Assembly (NCBI GenBank): GCA_910577095.1
Contig: CAJTLY010000007.1
Span: 1 to 64,000, forward strand
From: an uncultured Alphaproteobacteria bacterium
Lineage (GTDB): Bacteria; Pseudomonadota; Alphaproteobacteria; RF32; CAG-239
Direction: 5' to 3'
DNA: 64,000 nucleotides
The position numbers and the translations under genes are program-made. A model generated the notes under the pieces. That model searched no databases, was not told the DNA's origin, and saw only the letters and a program-made list of their open reading frames with translations. Shown piece by piece: positions 52,157 to 60,383 of this stretch. The first letter of the stretch is position 1. Each line of letters starts with the position of its first letter.

Positions 52157-52678
52157 TTAATTACGCAAAAAAGCAAAATAAGTGGAAAAAAGGGTAAAAT
52201 AAAAAATTATCCTCAGCACTTGGGTGGTTCGGGTCGGCTGATGGTCCAAGAAACAGTCTTTGGGCAAACATAAGCCGACCATTCCCCAAAAAGTGGAAGC
52301 AAAGAAAATATACATGGAACCCGTTTCCAACTGATGACGAAAAGGAATAAGAGAATATATTATGCTCATAATAAAAAACACAACTGTCATAGATAAGGAT
52401 ATCCATGTTGCCCGTGCAAGAAATTGTCGCTTATTGTAACTGAAAACAGCAAAAATGTACGCTAAAAATGCTATAATGTATGGTGTCCCAAACAATAGCT
52501 TTTCAAATCCATAACACGCCATCTGTTGGGGGGTGTGAGAATCATTCGGATCTGCAAGCATCAACAGATAAAATAATCCCGCTAAAATCGCGCCGATAAA
52601 ATACAGCGCCCTCACCACCTCAAACAATATCCGGCCGTATTTCAAAAATTTCTCATTCTTTAAAACTTGCAACATCAT
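52157..52678 (-). CDS. Array membrane protein, copy 1
   Basis: A 173-aa inner-membrane protein with about five hydrophobic segments. N-terminus MMLQVLKNEKFLKYGRIL and the C-terminal block CLPKDCFLDHQPTRTTQ are nearly identical in all four copies; the middle (residues 30-125) varies. SD site GGAGG, 5 bases before ATG. It is nearest to, and convergent with, the peptidoglycan-binding gene. No family recognised. Variable centre with constant ends, in tandem copies, is a pattern known from immunity-protein arrays. Confidence 0.8.
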   Translation of the reverse strand: MMLQVLKNEKFLKYGRILFEVVRALYFIGAILAGLFYLLMLADPNDSHTPQQMACYGFEKLLFGTPYIIAFLAYIFAVFSYNKRQFLARATWISLSMTVVFFIMSIIYSLIPFRHQLETGSMYIFFASTFWGMVGLCLPKDCFLDHQPTRTTQVLRIIFYFTLFSTYFAFLRN

Positions 52679-52837
52679 TCTTCCTCCATTTCTAAAACTC
52701 TAGGCTAAATGAAAAATGATGTAAAGCTAAATTGTAAAATCCTCCGTCCTCAACAATCGTCCCCTCTCACGGCTAAATAATCGGAGATTTTAACCAAAGA
52801 TATAATAAAGCAAAAAAGCACAGTAAGTGAATAAAAG

Positions 52838-52897
52838 GATAAAAATTCTAACTATACAGATGTATATCAGGTTATGGGACAGCCAAAAGCCGAATAA
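52838..52897 (+). pseudogene. Decayed 3' end of a second copy of the 50825-52147 gene
   Basis: Twenty codons ending in TAA that align without gaps with the last twenty codons of the intact gene (52088-52147): DKNSNYTDVYQVMGQ against DKNPNYRGTYQVMVQ, with the stop codon at the same place. It sits between membrane copies 1 and 2. The left junction falls at GATAAAA, which is also present in the 3' end of the membrane gene, so a microhomology deletion is likely. No start or upstream part remains. Confidence 0.85.
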
Positions 52898-53423
52898 TTC
52901 GGTATACGGGGAAGGATAAAAAAGAAATTGATACAATAAAATAAAAAATTATCCTCAGCATTTGGGTGGTTCGGGTCGGCTGATGGTTCAAGAAACAGTC
53001 TTTGGGTAAACATAAGCCGACCATTCCCCAAAAAGTGGAAGCATAAAAGATATATAAGGAGGTCAACGCAAAAATATCGTTATCTATTCGAGGAAAATTA
53101 TAAGGTATATATTGAGACAAAAAAACGATTAGAATTGAAAAAACAGATATCCATGTCACACGCTTTATAAATTGTCTCTTATTATAACTGAAAACGGCAA
53201 AGATGTACGCTACAAATGCGATCGCCGGAGGAAAACTAAGTAAATCTTTCAGTCCGCTCAAGGCGGCTTGTAATATCGTTTGTCTACCGTTCGGATCTGC
53301 AAGCACAACTGTATAGAATAATCCGACTATAGTCGCACCGATAAAATACAGCGCTCTCACCACCTCAAACAATATTCGACCGTATTTCAAAAATTTCTCA
53401 TTCTTCAAAACTTGCAACATCAT
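52872..53423 (-). CDS. Array membrane protein, copy 2
   Basis: A 183-aa member of the four-copy family. Shares MMLQVLKNEKFLKYGRIL at the start and CLPKDCFLNHQPTRTTQ near the end. The last 20 residues differ from all other copies because the frame runs on into the antisense of the decayed tail at 52838-52897, giving ...FPVYRIIRLLAVP. It also carries a longer loop before the fourth helix (RIDNDIFALTSLY). SD site GGAGG. Probably functional, though its C-terminus was altered by the rearrangement. Confidence 0.78.
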   Translation of the reverse strand: MMLQVLKNEKFLKYGRILFEVVRALYFIGATIVGLFYTVVLADPNGRQTILQAALSGLKDLLSFPPAIAFVAYIFAVFSYNKRQFIKRVTWISVFSILIVFLSQYIPYNFPRIDNDIFALTSLYIFYASTFWGMVGLCLPKDCFLNHQPTRTTQMLRIIFYFIVSISFLSFPVYRIIRLLAVP

Positions 53424-53534
53424 TCTTCCTCCATTCCTAAAACTTTAGGCTAAATGAAAAATGATGTAAAGCTAAATTGTAAAATCCTCCGTCCTCAACA
53501 ATCGTCCCCTCTCACGGCTAAATAATCGGAGATT

Positions 53535-54062
53535 TTAGCCAAAGATATAATAAAGCAAAAAAGCAAAATAAGTGGAAAAAAGGATAAAATAAAAAATTAT
53601 CCTCAGCACTTGGGTGGTTCGGGTCGGCTGATGGTCCAAGAAACAGTCTTTGGGCAAACATAAGCCGACCATTCCCCAAAAAGTGGAAGCATAAAAGATA
53701 AATACAGACCCTATATATAACAGACCATTGAAAGGAAGGTAAAAAAGCCTCATGTTCGTTATCAAATAAATAGCTCCCCCACTAAGTGATATCCAAGTTG
53801 CTCGTTTAATAAATTGCTCCTTGCTATAACTGAAAACGGCAAAAATGTATGCCGCAAACGCTATTGTCAGAGGAAAACCAAGTAAATCTTTCAGTCCCTC
53901 CCATGCGGCTTGTAATATACTCTGTCTGCCATTTGTATCCGAAACCACCAGATAAAACAATCCGATTAAAACTCCGCCGATAAAATACAGCGCCCTCACC
54001 ACCTCAAACAATATCCGGCCGTATTTCAAAAATTTCTCATTCTTCAAAACTTGCAACATCAT
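53535..54062 (-). CDS. Array membrane protein, copy 3
   Basis: A 175-aa member of the family. Constant ends as in the other copies; the variable middle reads VLIGLFYLVVSDTNGRQS and ISLSGGAIYLITNMRLFYLPFNG. About five membrane segments. It ends FAFLLYYIFG, like copy 4. SD site GGAGG before ATG. Confidence 0.8.
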   Translation of the reverse strand: MMLQVLKNEKFLKYGRILFEVVRALYFIGGVLIGLFYLVVSDTNGRQSILQAAWEGLKDLLGFPLTIAFAAYIFAVFSYSKEQFIKRATWISLSGGAIYLITNMRLFYLPFNGLLYIGSVFIFYASTFWGMVGLCLPKDCFLDHQPTRTTQVLRIIFYFILFSTYFAFLLYYIFG

Positions 54063-54173
54063 TCTTCCTCCATTTCTAAAACTCTAGGCTAAATGAAAAA
54101 TGATGTAAAGCTAAATTGTAAAATCCTCCGTCCTCAACAATCGTCCCCTCTCACGGCTAAATAATCGGAGATT

Positions 54174-54704
54174 TTAGCCAAAGATATAATAAAGCAAAAA
54201 AGCAAAATAAGTGGAAAAAAGGGTAAAATAAAAAATTATCCTCAGCACTTGGGTGGTTCGGGTCGGCTGATGGTCCAAGAAACAGTGTTTCGGCAAACAT
54301 AAGCCGACTATCCCCCAAAAAGTGGAAGCAAAGAAAATATACATGGAACCCACGACTACCAGATCATTAAAAGGAACATGAAAAAATCTCATCTGAGTTA
54401 TAATAGAAATAGCCAACGTCAACAACGATATCCATGTCACACGTTTTATGAATTGTCTCTTATTATAACTGAAAACGGCAAAGATGTACGCTACAAATGC
54501 GATCGCCGGAGGAATGGTAAGTAAATCTTTCAGTCCGCTCAAGGCGGCTTGTAATATCGTTTGTCTACCGTTCGGATCTGCAAGCACAACTGTATAGAAT
54601 AATCCGACTATAGTCGCGCCGATAAAATACAGCGCTCTCACTACCTCAAACAATATTCGGTCGTATTTCAAAAATTTCTCATTCTTTAAAACTTGCAACA
54701 TCAT
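54174..54704 (-). CDS. Array membrane protein, copy 4
   Basis: A 176-aa member of the family and the outermost copy. Its first 80 residues are almost those of copy 2 (ATIVGLFYTVVLADPNGRQT, DLLTIPPAIAF), while the later part is closer to copies 1 and 3. This mixed similarity suggests gene conversion within the array. CLPKHCFLDHQ carries a Lys-His change where the others have Lys-Asp. SD site GGAGG. Confidence 0.8.
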   Translation of the reverse strand: MMLQVLKNEKFLKYDRILFEVVRALYFIGATIVGLFYTVVLADPNGRQTILQAALSGLKDLLTIPPAIAFVAYIFAVFSYNKRQFIKRVTWISLLTLAISIITQMRFFHVPFNDLVVVGSMYIFFASTFWGIVGLCLPKHCFLDHQPTRTTQVLRIIFYFTLFSTYFAFLLYYIFG

Positions 54705-54888
54705 TCTTCCTCCATTCCTAAAACTTTAGGCTAAATGAAAAATGATGTAAAGCTAAATTGTAAAATCCTCCGTCCTCAACAATCGTCCCCTCTCACGGCT
54801 AAATAATCGGAGATTTTAACCAAAGATATAATAAAGCAAGTGGAATTCTTCGTATTCGCAGCGGGCACGGAATTTTCGAGACACAAAA

Positions 54889-54912
54889 AAACTCCCCAAA
54901 ATCGGGGAGTTT
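54889..54912 (-). terminator. Rho-independent terminator of the TPR gene
   Basis: AAACTCCCC pairs with GGGGAGTTT, 6-base loop, with T following on the minus strand. Confidence 0.85.
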
Positions 54913-54929
54913 CAAAATTCGGATCAAGC

Positions 54930-55868
54930 CTATTCTTCTTCGGCAGGCACCAAATCGGGCAGCATTCCGGTAGCCTTTTTGCGTTTAAGTTTGCTGACAA
55001 ACTTAATCGAACGCTGGGCATCCCACTTTTTCTTGCCTTCTTCGATCTGGAAGATCTGTTTATAAATCTCTATCGCCTGATCAAACTCGGAAAGCTTGGT
55101 CAAACAACTGGCCAGACCGTCATAGAGCTTGTGATGATAACGGTTTTCGTTAATCATCTGCGCTTTTTTATAACACTTAAGAGCATCGTTAAATTTCATC
55201 ATTTTCTGATAAACAAAACCGATACTGATCCATGCCTGAATTTCGCGACTGTTGATATTCAGAATTTTGGTAAAGCATTTCAAAGCAGAATTGTTATCCC
55301 CCATCAGCTGATATGTTACACCGATACCGTTCCACGCTTTGATGTTCGACTTATCGTATGTCAGAACCTTTTTGAAGAACGAAATCGCACGTTCAAACTG
55401 TTTCAGCTTTTGCAGCGTTACCGCAATGCTGAGCAGTGTCTGGGTGTGTTTGTTGTCAATTTTCATTGCCTGTTCCAACACATCCAACGCTTCTTTATAC
55501 AAATACATATGCTGCAGGGCAATTGCTTTGCCGTTCAGAGCTTCGAGCGACGTCGGGTCATTTACCACCGCCTGATCGAACTGGGCAATGGCATCTTTAT
55601 ACAGGCCGCGCATAGACAGCGTCACGCCTTTGTTATTAATGACTTCAACCGATTGCGGATTGAGTTCCAGCGCCTTGTCAAAACACTCGACGGCTTCGGT
55701 ATATCTGCTCAGTTTCTGCAGGGCAAACCCCTTAGAATTAAGAGCTTTCCAAGATTGCGGCTGTTCTTTAATTGCTTCGTCAAACTGGGCAATTGCTTCT
55801 TTGTACATACCTTGGTCCAACAGCTCCTGACCTCTCCGGTATGCGTTATTTTCATTTGTCTTAACCAT
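54930..55868 (-). CDS. Tetratricopeptide-repeat protein
   Basis: A 312-aa soluble protein made of about eight TPR units of 34 residues (examples: GQELLDQGMYKEAIAQFDEA, KGFALQKLSRYTEAVECFDKAL, KGVTLSMRGLYKDAIAQFDQA, GIGVTYQLMGDNNSALKCF). The C-terminus is basic (KLKRKKATG) and acidic at the very end (PAEEE). TPR proteins are scaffolds for protein-protein contacts; the partner is not evident. No signal peptide. It lies 70 bases after the DUF58 gene on the same strand and may share its transcript. Confidence 0.88.
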   Translation of the reverse strand: MVKTNENNAYRRGQELLDQGMYKEAIAQFDEAIKEQPQSWKALNSKGFALQKLSRYTEAVECFDKALELNPQSVEVINNKGVTLSMRGLYKDAIAQFDQAVVNDPTSLEALNGKAIALQHMYLYKEALDVLEQAMKIDNKHTQTLLSIAVTLQKLKQFERAISFFKKVLTYDKSNIKAWNGIGVTYQLMGDNNSALKCFTKILNINSREIQAWISIGFVYQKMMKFNDALKCYKKAQMINENRYHHKLYDGLASCLTKLSEFDQAIEIYKQIFQIEEGKKKWDAQRSIKFVSKLKRKKATGMLPDLVPAEEE

Positions 55869-55938
55869 TAATTTCTCTCTTCACAAAATAATTTGAATTT
55901 GAAATTATCACCAAAAACGTTTTTTGTCAACATCGCCG

Positions 55939-56889
55939 TTAAATAAATTTCAACTGGCGAAACAGTTCGACATCAGTCCGGGCTTCCATGTACCGGCAAT
56001 TGAATTTGCGGCAAAAATCACGCACGGCAGCCCTTCTGAGGGCAAAAAAGTTTTGATATTCTTTGCGGAAAGACGGGGGACGGCTGTCAAACACCAAGGT
56101 TTCGCCGTTGTTTTCCACCATATATTCCCCGCTTTTCGGCGCCAGTTCTTCCAACATGTCAAAAACATTAATGCAAAAAACCTGGCTTTTTTTGGCTAAT
56201 GCCGCCAACGCTTTGCGGGCTGCGTCGTCAAAAAAGGCAAAATCACTGATCACAAACACCGCCGCCTGACTTTTGATCATTTTGGTCATCAATTGCAACG
56301 GCCGCGTCAGGCCGTCGTCCGCTTTGGCTTTTCCGGCGTTGGGCAGAACTTTGCGCCCGGTTTCCGAAATTTTTTTCAAAACTGCCAGCAGATGAGCACG
56401 GTTTTGCTGCGGTTTAAACGTCCAAGTTTCTTTGCCGTCATAAAGGGCTGCGCCGAATCGGTCTTTATTTTCCTGCGCCAGCCAGCCGATCAAAGCGGCC
56501 GCCTTGCTGGCGGTGACCGATTTCAGTTCCTTGCGGGTTCCGAAAACCATGCTCGGCGACAAATCGAGCAGCACATAAATTTCACGGTCTTTTTCTTCGG
56601 CATAAATTTTGGTATAAGGGCTTTTTTTGCGCGCCGTAACCCGCCAGTCAATGTCGCGCACGTCATCCCCGAAACTGTAAGCGCGGATTTCTTCCATTTC
56701 GATGCCGCGGCCCTTAAAAGCCGACTTCACCTCGCCGACACGATCCGAAGGCTGTATTTTGCCGCTTTGGCGGAGATATGCCAGATTCTTTCGCTGTTCC
56801 ATCAGTTCTTCCAGCGACGCATACAGGCCTCCGGCGTTTTCTTCGCGGCGACGGAACCAACCGGCCGCCATTTCGGCAAATTTTTGCAT
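55939..56889 (-). CDS. DUF58-domain protein (MoxR-associated)
   Basis: A 316-aa protein with the DUF58 signature: VGEVKSAFKGRGIEMEEIRAYSFGDDVRDIDWRVTAR-type stretch near residues 45-82, here read in parts as RGIEMEEIRAYSFGDDV and DIDWRVTARK, followed by a von Willebrand A-like MIDAS segment VLLDLSPSMVFG. Such proteins accompany MoxR ATPases, probably as their adaptor or target in chaperone-like systems. AGGAGG lies 7 bases before ATG. The moxR gene ends 26 bases upstream. Confidence 0.92.
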   Translation of the reverse strand: MQKFAEMAAGWFRRREENAGGLYASLEELMEQRKNLAYLRQSGKIQPSDRVGEVKSAFKGRGIEMEEIRAYSFGDDVRDIDWRVTARKKSPYTKIYAEEKDREIYVLLDLSPSMVFGTRKELKSVTASKAAALIGWLAQENKDRFGAALYDGKETWTFKPQQNRAHLLAVLKKISETGRKVLPNAGKAKADDGLTRPLQLMTKMIKSQAAVFVISDFAFFDDAARKALAALAKKSQVFCINVFDMLEELAPKSGEYMVENNGETLVFDSRPPSFRKEYQNFFALRRAAVRDFCRKFNCRYMEARTDVELFRQLKFI

Positions 56890-56915
56890 AACATTCCTCC
56901 TGCCGTTGCGGCTGC

Positions 56916-57887
56916 TTACGGCAGCGGTACCAGATTGAGCAGACGGCCGATAATGTCATCGGTACTGTAACCTTCTGCCTGGGCTTCAAAACTCAGGATA
57001 ATCCGATGACGCAAAACATCATAGACCACGGCATGAATATCTTCCGGCGTCACAAAATCGCGATCGTCCAGCCAGGCATTGATTTTTGCGCAACGGTCCA
57101 GAGCGATTGTCGCCCGCGGGCTGGCACCGAACATCACCATCCCCGCCAATTCCTGATCATATTTTTCCGGCTTGCGGGTCGCTACAATCAACTGCACCAG
57201 ATATTCTTCCAGTTCCTTGCTGATATGTACCGACAGCGCTTCCCGCGTTGCCGCTTCCACATCGGCAATTTCGATCTTGTCAAAGCTTTTTTGCAGATTC
57301 GGCGTGCTGAGTGTCCCTTCGCCGCGGACCAGTTCAAGGATTTTGTGTTCGTCTTCAGCGCCCGGCTGATCAATGCGGATATACATTAAAAAGCGGTCCA
57401 ACTGGGCCTCGGGCAAATTGTAGGTTCCTTCGTGTTCGATCGGATTTTGAGTTGCCATCACCATAAACAGACGCGGCAGCAAAAAACGCTGGCCGCCGAC
57501 GCTGACCTGACGTTCCGCCATCGCTTCCAGCAAAGCCGACTGAACTTTGGCCGGCGCACGGTTGATTTCATCGGCCAAAACCATGTTGGCAAAAATCGGT
57601 CCCTTGCGAAATTCGAACTCGCCTTTCTGACTGACGTAAATCTCGCTTCCGGTAATATCGGACGGCAGCAGGTCGGGCGTAAACTGAATCCGGTTAAAGC
57701 TGGCGGAAATGCCGTCGGCCAGCGTTTTGACCGCCTTGGTTTTGGCCAGACCGGGCGCCCCTTCGACCAAAGCGTGTCCTTCGGCCAACAGGGTAATGAT
57801 CATTTTTTTCACCAGATCCCTCTGACCGATGATTCTGCTTTCCATATATTTCTTTAAGCCGATGATTTTATCGCGTGTCTCTGACAT
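56916..57887 (-). CDS. MoxR-family AAA+ ATPase
   Basis: A 323-aa AAA+ protein. Walker A GAPGLAKTKA (Lys49), Walker B LADEINRAPAKVQSALLEAM, and sensor-1 VMATQNPIEHEGTY are all intact and are MoxR hallmarks. MoxR proteins act with DUF58/VWA partners in maturation of protein complexes or stress response, as the adjacent gene suggests. AGAGGATAG precedes ATG. It diverges from the helicase gene at 57988. Confidence 0.94.
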   Translation of the reverse strand: MSETRDKIIGLKKYMESRIIGQRDLVKKMIITLLAEGHALVEGAPGLAKTKAVKTLADGISASFNRIQFTPDLLPSDITGSEIYVSQKGEFEFRKGPIFANMVLADEINRAPAKVQSALLEAMAERQVSVGGQRFLLPRLFMVMATQNPIEHEGTYNLPEAQLDRFLMYIRIDQPGAEDEHKILELVRGEGTLSTPNLQKSFDKIEIADVEAATREALSVHISKELEEYLVQLIVATRKPEKYDQELAGMVMFGASPRATIALDRCAKINAWLDDRDFVTPEDIHAVVYDVLRHRIILSFEAQAEGYSTDDIIGRLLNLVPLP

Positions 57888-57987
57888 AACTATCCTCTTG
57901 TTTATAGTTTAATAAAGCGCTTTTATTTAGATCAATAATAATATAATATAGGCGGAGACAAATAAAAAAACAAGAAGTATCCTGACA

Positions 57988-60336
57988 ATGAACGACATAT
58001 TTGATTTGGCCGACGAAGAGCCTGCGGCCACTTATGACAATACCGCCCGGCTGATGCCCGAACTGCCGTGGCTGGAACAGCTTAACCCCGAACAGAAACT
58101 GGCCGCCACCACCACCGAAGGTCCTTTGTTGGTGCTTTCGGGTGCCGGTACCGGCAAGACTAAAGTGCTGACTGCCCGGCTGGCTTATATTTTGGCCACC
58201 ATGAAAGCCAATCCGTGGAACTGTCTGGTGGTTACCTTTACCAACCGTGCCGCCCGCGAAATGCAAAACCGCGCCCACGGGCTGATCGGCAATATTGCGG
58301 ATTCGGTGTGGATGGGAACTTTTCACGGCATTGCCGCCAAAATTCTGCGCCGTCATGCCGAAGTCGTCGGCTTAAAGAGCAACTTTACCATTCTCGGCGA
58401 AGACGACCAGCGCCGTTTAATCAAGCAAATTCTCGAAGCGGAAGGAATCGACGACAAGAAATATCCGCCGCAATCAATTTTGGACAAGATTCAGTTATGG
58501 AAAGACAAAGGACTGACCGTGGATAAAATTGACAGCGGTTTCCGCGCCAACGTCGTCACCGAAGTTTATAAAAAATATCAGGCCCGCCTGCTCGAACTCA
58601 ATTGCGTCGACTTCGGCGACATTCTGCTCTATACACTGAGCATTTTGATGTCGGATTCCGAAATTTTGGACCAGTATCAGGAACGTTTCAAGTACATCAT
58701 GGTCGACGAGTATCAGGACACCAACGTCACCCAGTATCTGTTCCTGCGCCTGCTTTGCCAAAAATACCGCAACTTGTGCTGCGTCGGCGATGACGACCAG
58801 TCAATTTATTCGTGGCGCGGCGCCGAAATTGAAAACATCCTGCGTTTTGAAAAAGATTTTGCCGACGCCAAAGTGGTACGGCTGGAGCGCAACTATCGTT
58901 CCACCGCCAACATTCTGGCCGCCGCTTCCGCTTTAATTCGCCACAACCAGGGACGCCTCGGCAAAACGCTGAAAGTGGCCGAGAACTCCCCTGCCGCCCG
59001 CTGCGACAACGCCAAAATCAAAGTCGTCAGCACCTACAGCGGTTCGGAAGAAGCCGCTTATATCGCCGACGAAATTGAAAACCTGCGCCGGGACGGCACC
59101 GAATACAGCCAAATGGCCATTCTCGTACGCACAGCCGCGCAAACCCGGGAATTTGAAGAGAAGTTTATTGCCGAAGCGATCCCCTACCAGGTCATCGGCG
59201 GACCGAAATTCTATGAACGGGCCGAAATCCGCGATGCCCTTGCCTATTTGCGCGTGGTGATGCAACCGGCCGACGATCTGGCCTTGGAACGCATCATTAA
59301 CAAGCCGGCGCGCGGCATCGGCGCCAAAACAATCGAAAAATTTCAGATTGAGGCCCGTACCAACCATATTTCGATGTTTATGGCAATTGAGAAAATGCTT
59401 GCCGAAGGAACCCTGAGCGGCAAAGTCAAAACCAACGCCGCACAGTTGATCGCCAATTTTTACCAATGGCGGCAAATCATCAACGCAGTGTCTCCCGACG
59501 ATCTGGCCGCTCAGGTGCTGGAGGATTCCGGCTATATGGAAATGCTGAAAAACGACAAGTCTGCCGAAGCCGAAGGAAGAATCGAAAACCTCAAAGAACT
59601 GATCAACGTTATGAGCGATACCGAGCAATATCCGACTTTAAACGACTTCATGGAACACGTCAGCTTGGTAATGGATACCGACAATAATTTCGATACCAAC
59701 AAAGTGATGCTGATTACGTTGCATTCCGCCAAGGGGCTGGAATTTGACGCCGTTTTTCTGCCCGGTTGGGAAGAAGGGCTGTTCCCGCATCAGCGCGCCC
59801 TCGACGAAGGCGGCAGCAATTCGTTGGAAGAAGAACGGCGGCTGGCCTATGTGGCCATCACCCGCGCCAAGCAGAAACTGTATATTCTGACTGCGCTCAA
59901 CCGGCGGATTTACGGCCAATGGCAAAACAACATGCCGTCGCGTTTTATCAATGAGCTTCCGCCGGCAAACATCGAGATCTGCAATCAGGCCGCGGCTTAT
60001 TTCGGCAACGGCGGCGCAAGTTATTCCAACAACTGGAGCAGCAAATACAAAAGCAGTTCCAACTGGTACAATCAAAAACAGGCTGCGGACGAACAAGTCA
60101 TTCACGACAGCGAACGTTTCAGTTATGTCCGTGACGATTTCGGTTGGAGCGGCAGCATGTACCGTGCCAAACAAAAAGCCAAAAACGACGCTTCCGACAC
60201 CCCGGTCGGTTCCCGCGTCTTTCACGAAACTTTCGGTTACGGCAAAGTGCTGAAAATTGAGGGTAACAAGCTGGAAATCTGGTTTGACCGGGCCGGTCAC
60301 AAAAAGCTGTTAAAAGATTATGTCCAAAAGGCATAA
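57988..60336 (+). CDS. uvrD: UvrD/PcrA-type DNA helicase
   Basis: A 3'-to-5' superfamily 1A helicase (782 aa), the type used in nucleotide-excision and mismatch repair and in clearing replication-transcription conflicts. Motif I SGAGTGKTKV (Lys57), motif II VDEYQDTN, motif III DDDQSIYSWRGAE, motif IV LERNYRST, motif V ITLHSAKGLEFDAVFLPG and motif VI RLAYVAITRAKQKL are complete. The C-terminus ends with a Tudor-like segment (GSRVFHETFGYGKVLKIEG) that contacts RNA polymerase in PcrA. The start at 57988 gives the usual N-terminus; its SD site is weak. Confidence 0.94.
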   Translation: MNDIFDLADEEPAATYDNTARLMPELPWLEQLNPEQKLAATTTEGPLLVLSGAGTGKTKVLTARLAYILATMKANPWNCLVVTFTNRAAREMQNRAHGLIGNIADSVWMGTFHGIAAKILRRHAEVVGLKSNFTILGEDDQRRLIKQILEAEGIDDKKYPPQSILDKIQLWKDKGLTVDKIDSGFRANVVTEVYKKYQARLLELNCVDFGDILLYTLSILMSDSEILDQYQERFKYIMVDEYQDTNVTQYLFLRLLCQKYRNLCCVGDDDQSIYSWRGAEIENILRFEKDFADAKVVRLERNYRSTANILAAASALIRHNQGRLGKTLKVAENSPAARCDNAKIKVVSTYSGSEEAAYIADEIENLRRDGTEYSQMAILVRTAAQTREFEEKFIAEAIPYQVIGGPKFYERAEIRDALAYLRVVMQPADDLALERIINKPARGIGAKTIEKFQIEARTNHISMFMAIEKMLAEGTLSGKVKTNAAQLIANFYQWRQIINAVSPDDLAAQVLEDSGYMEMLKNDKSAEAEGRIENLKELINVMSDTEQYPTLNDFMEHVSLVMDTDNNFDTNKVMLITLHSAKGLEFDAVFLPGWEEGLFPHQRALDEGGSNSLEEERRLAYVAITRAKQKLYILTALNRRIYGQWQNNMPSRFINELPPANIEICNQAAAYFGNGGASYSNNWSSKYKSSSNWYNQKQAADEQVIHDSERFSYVRDDFGWSGSMYRAKQKAKNDASDTPVGSRVFHETFGYGKVLKIEGNKLEIWFDRAGHKKLLKDYVQKA

Positions 60337-60338
60337 CC

Positions 60339-60369
60339 GTAAAAAGCCCGGATATTCGGGCCTTTTACA
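60339..60369. terminator. Bidirectional Rho-independent terminator
   Basis: GTAAAAAGCCCG pairs with CGGGCCTTTTAC with one bulge, 6-base loop. Between the convergent helicase gene and the gene at 60384. Confidence 0.8.
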
Positions 60370-60383
60370 TAACCTTAAACTTC

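Larger units (their letters stand above)
52164..54837. repeat. Tandem array of four gene-plus-spacer units
   Basis: Four copies of a unit of about 640 bases (745 between copies 1 and 2). Each has a membrane-protein gene and a spacer of about 130 bases with nearly identical sequence, including TCCTCCGTCCTC and a GGCTAAAT...ATTTTAGCC hairpin (for example 53516-53540). A fifth spacer closes the array at 54837. Start codons lie at 52678, 53423, 54062 and 54704. The extra 100 bases in unit 1 hold a decayed tail of the peptidoglycan-binding gene. Confidence 0.92.

Noticed and set aside
52157..54837. CRISPR-like or minisatellite repeat
   Set aside because: The repeated units are full genes with spacers; unit size and coding content exclude CRISPR.
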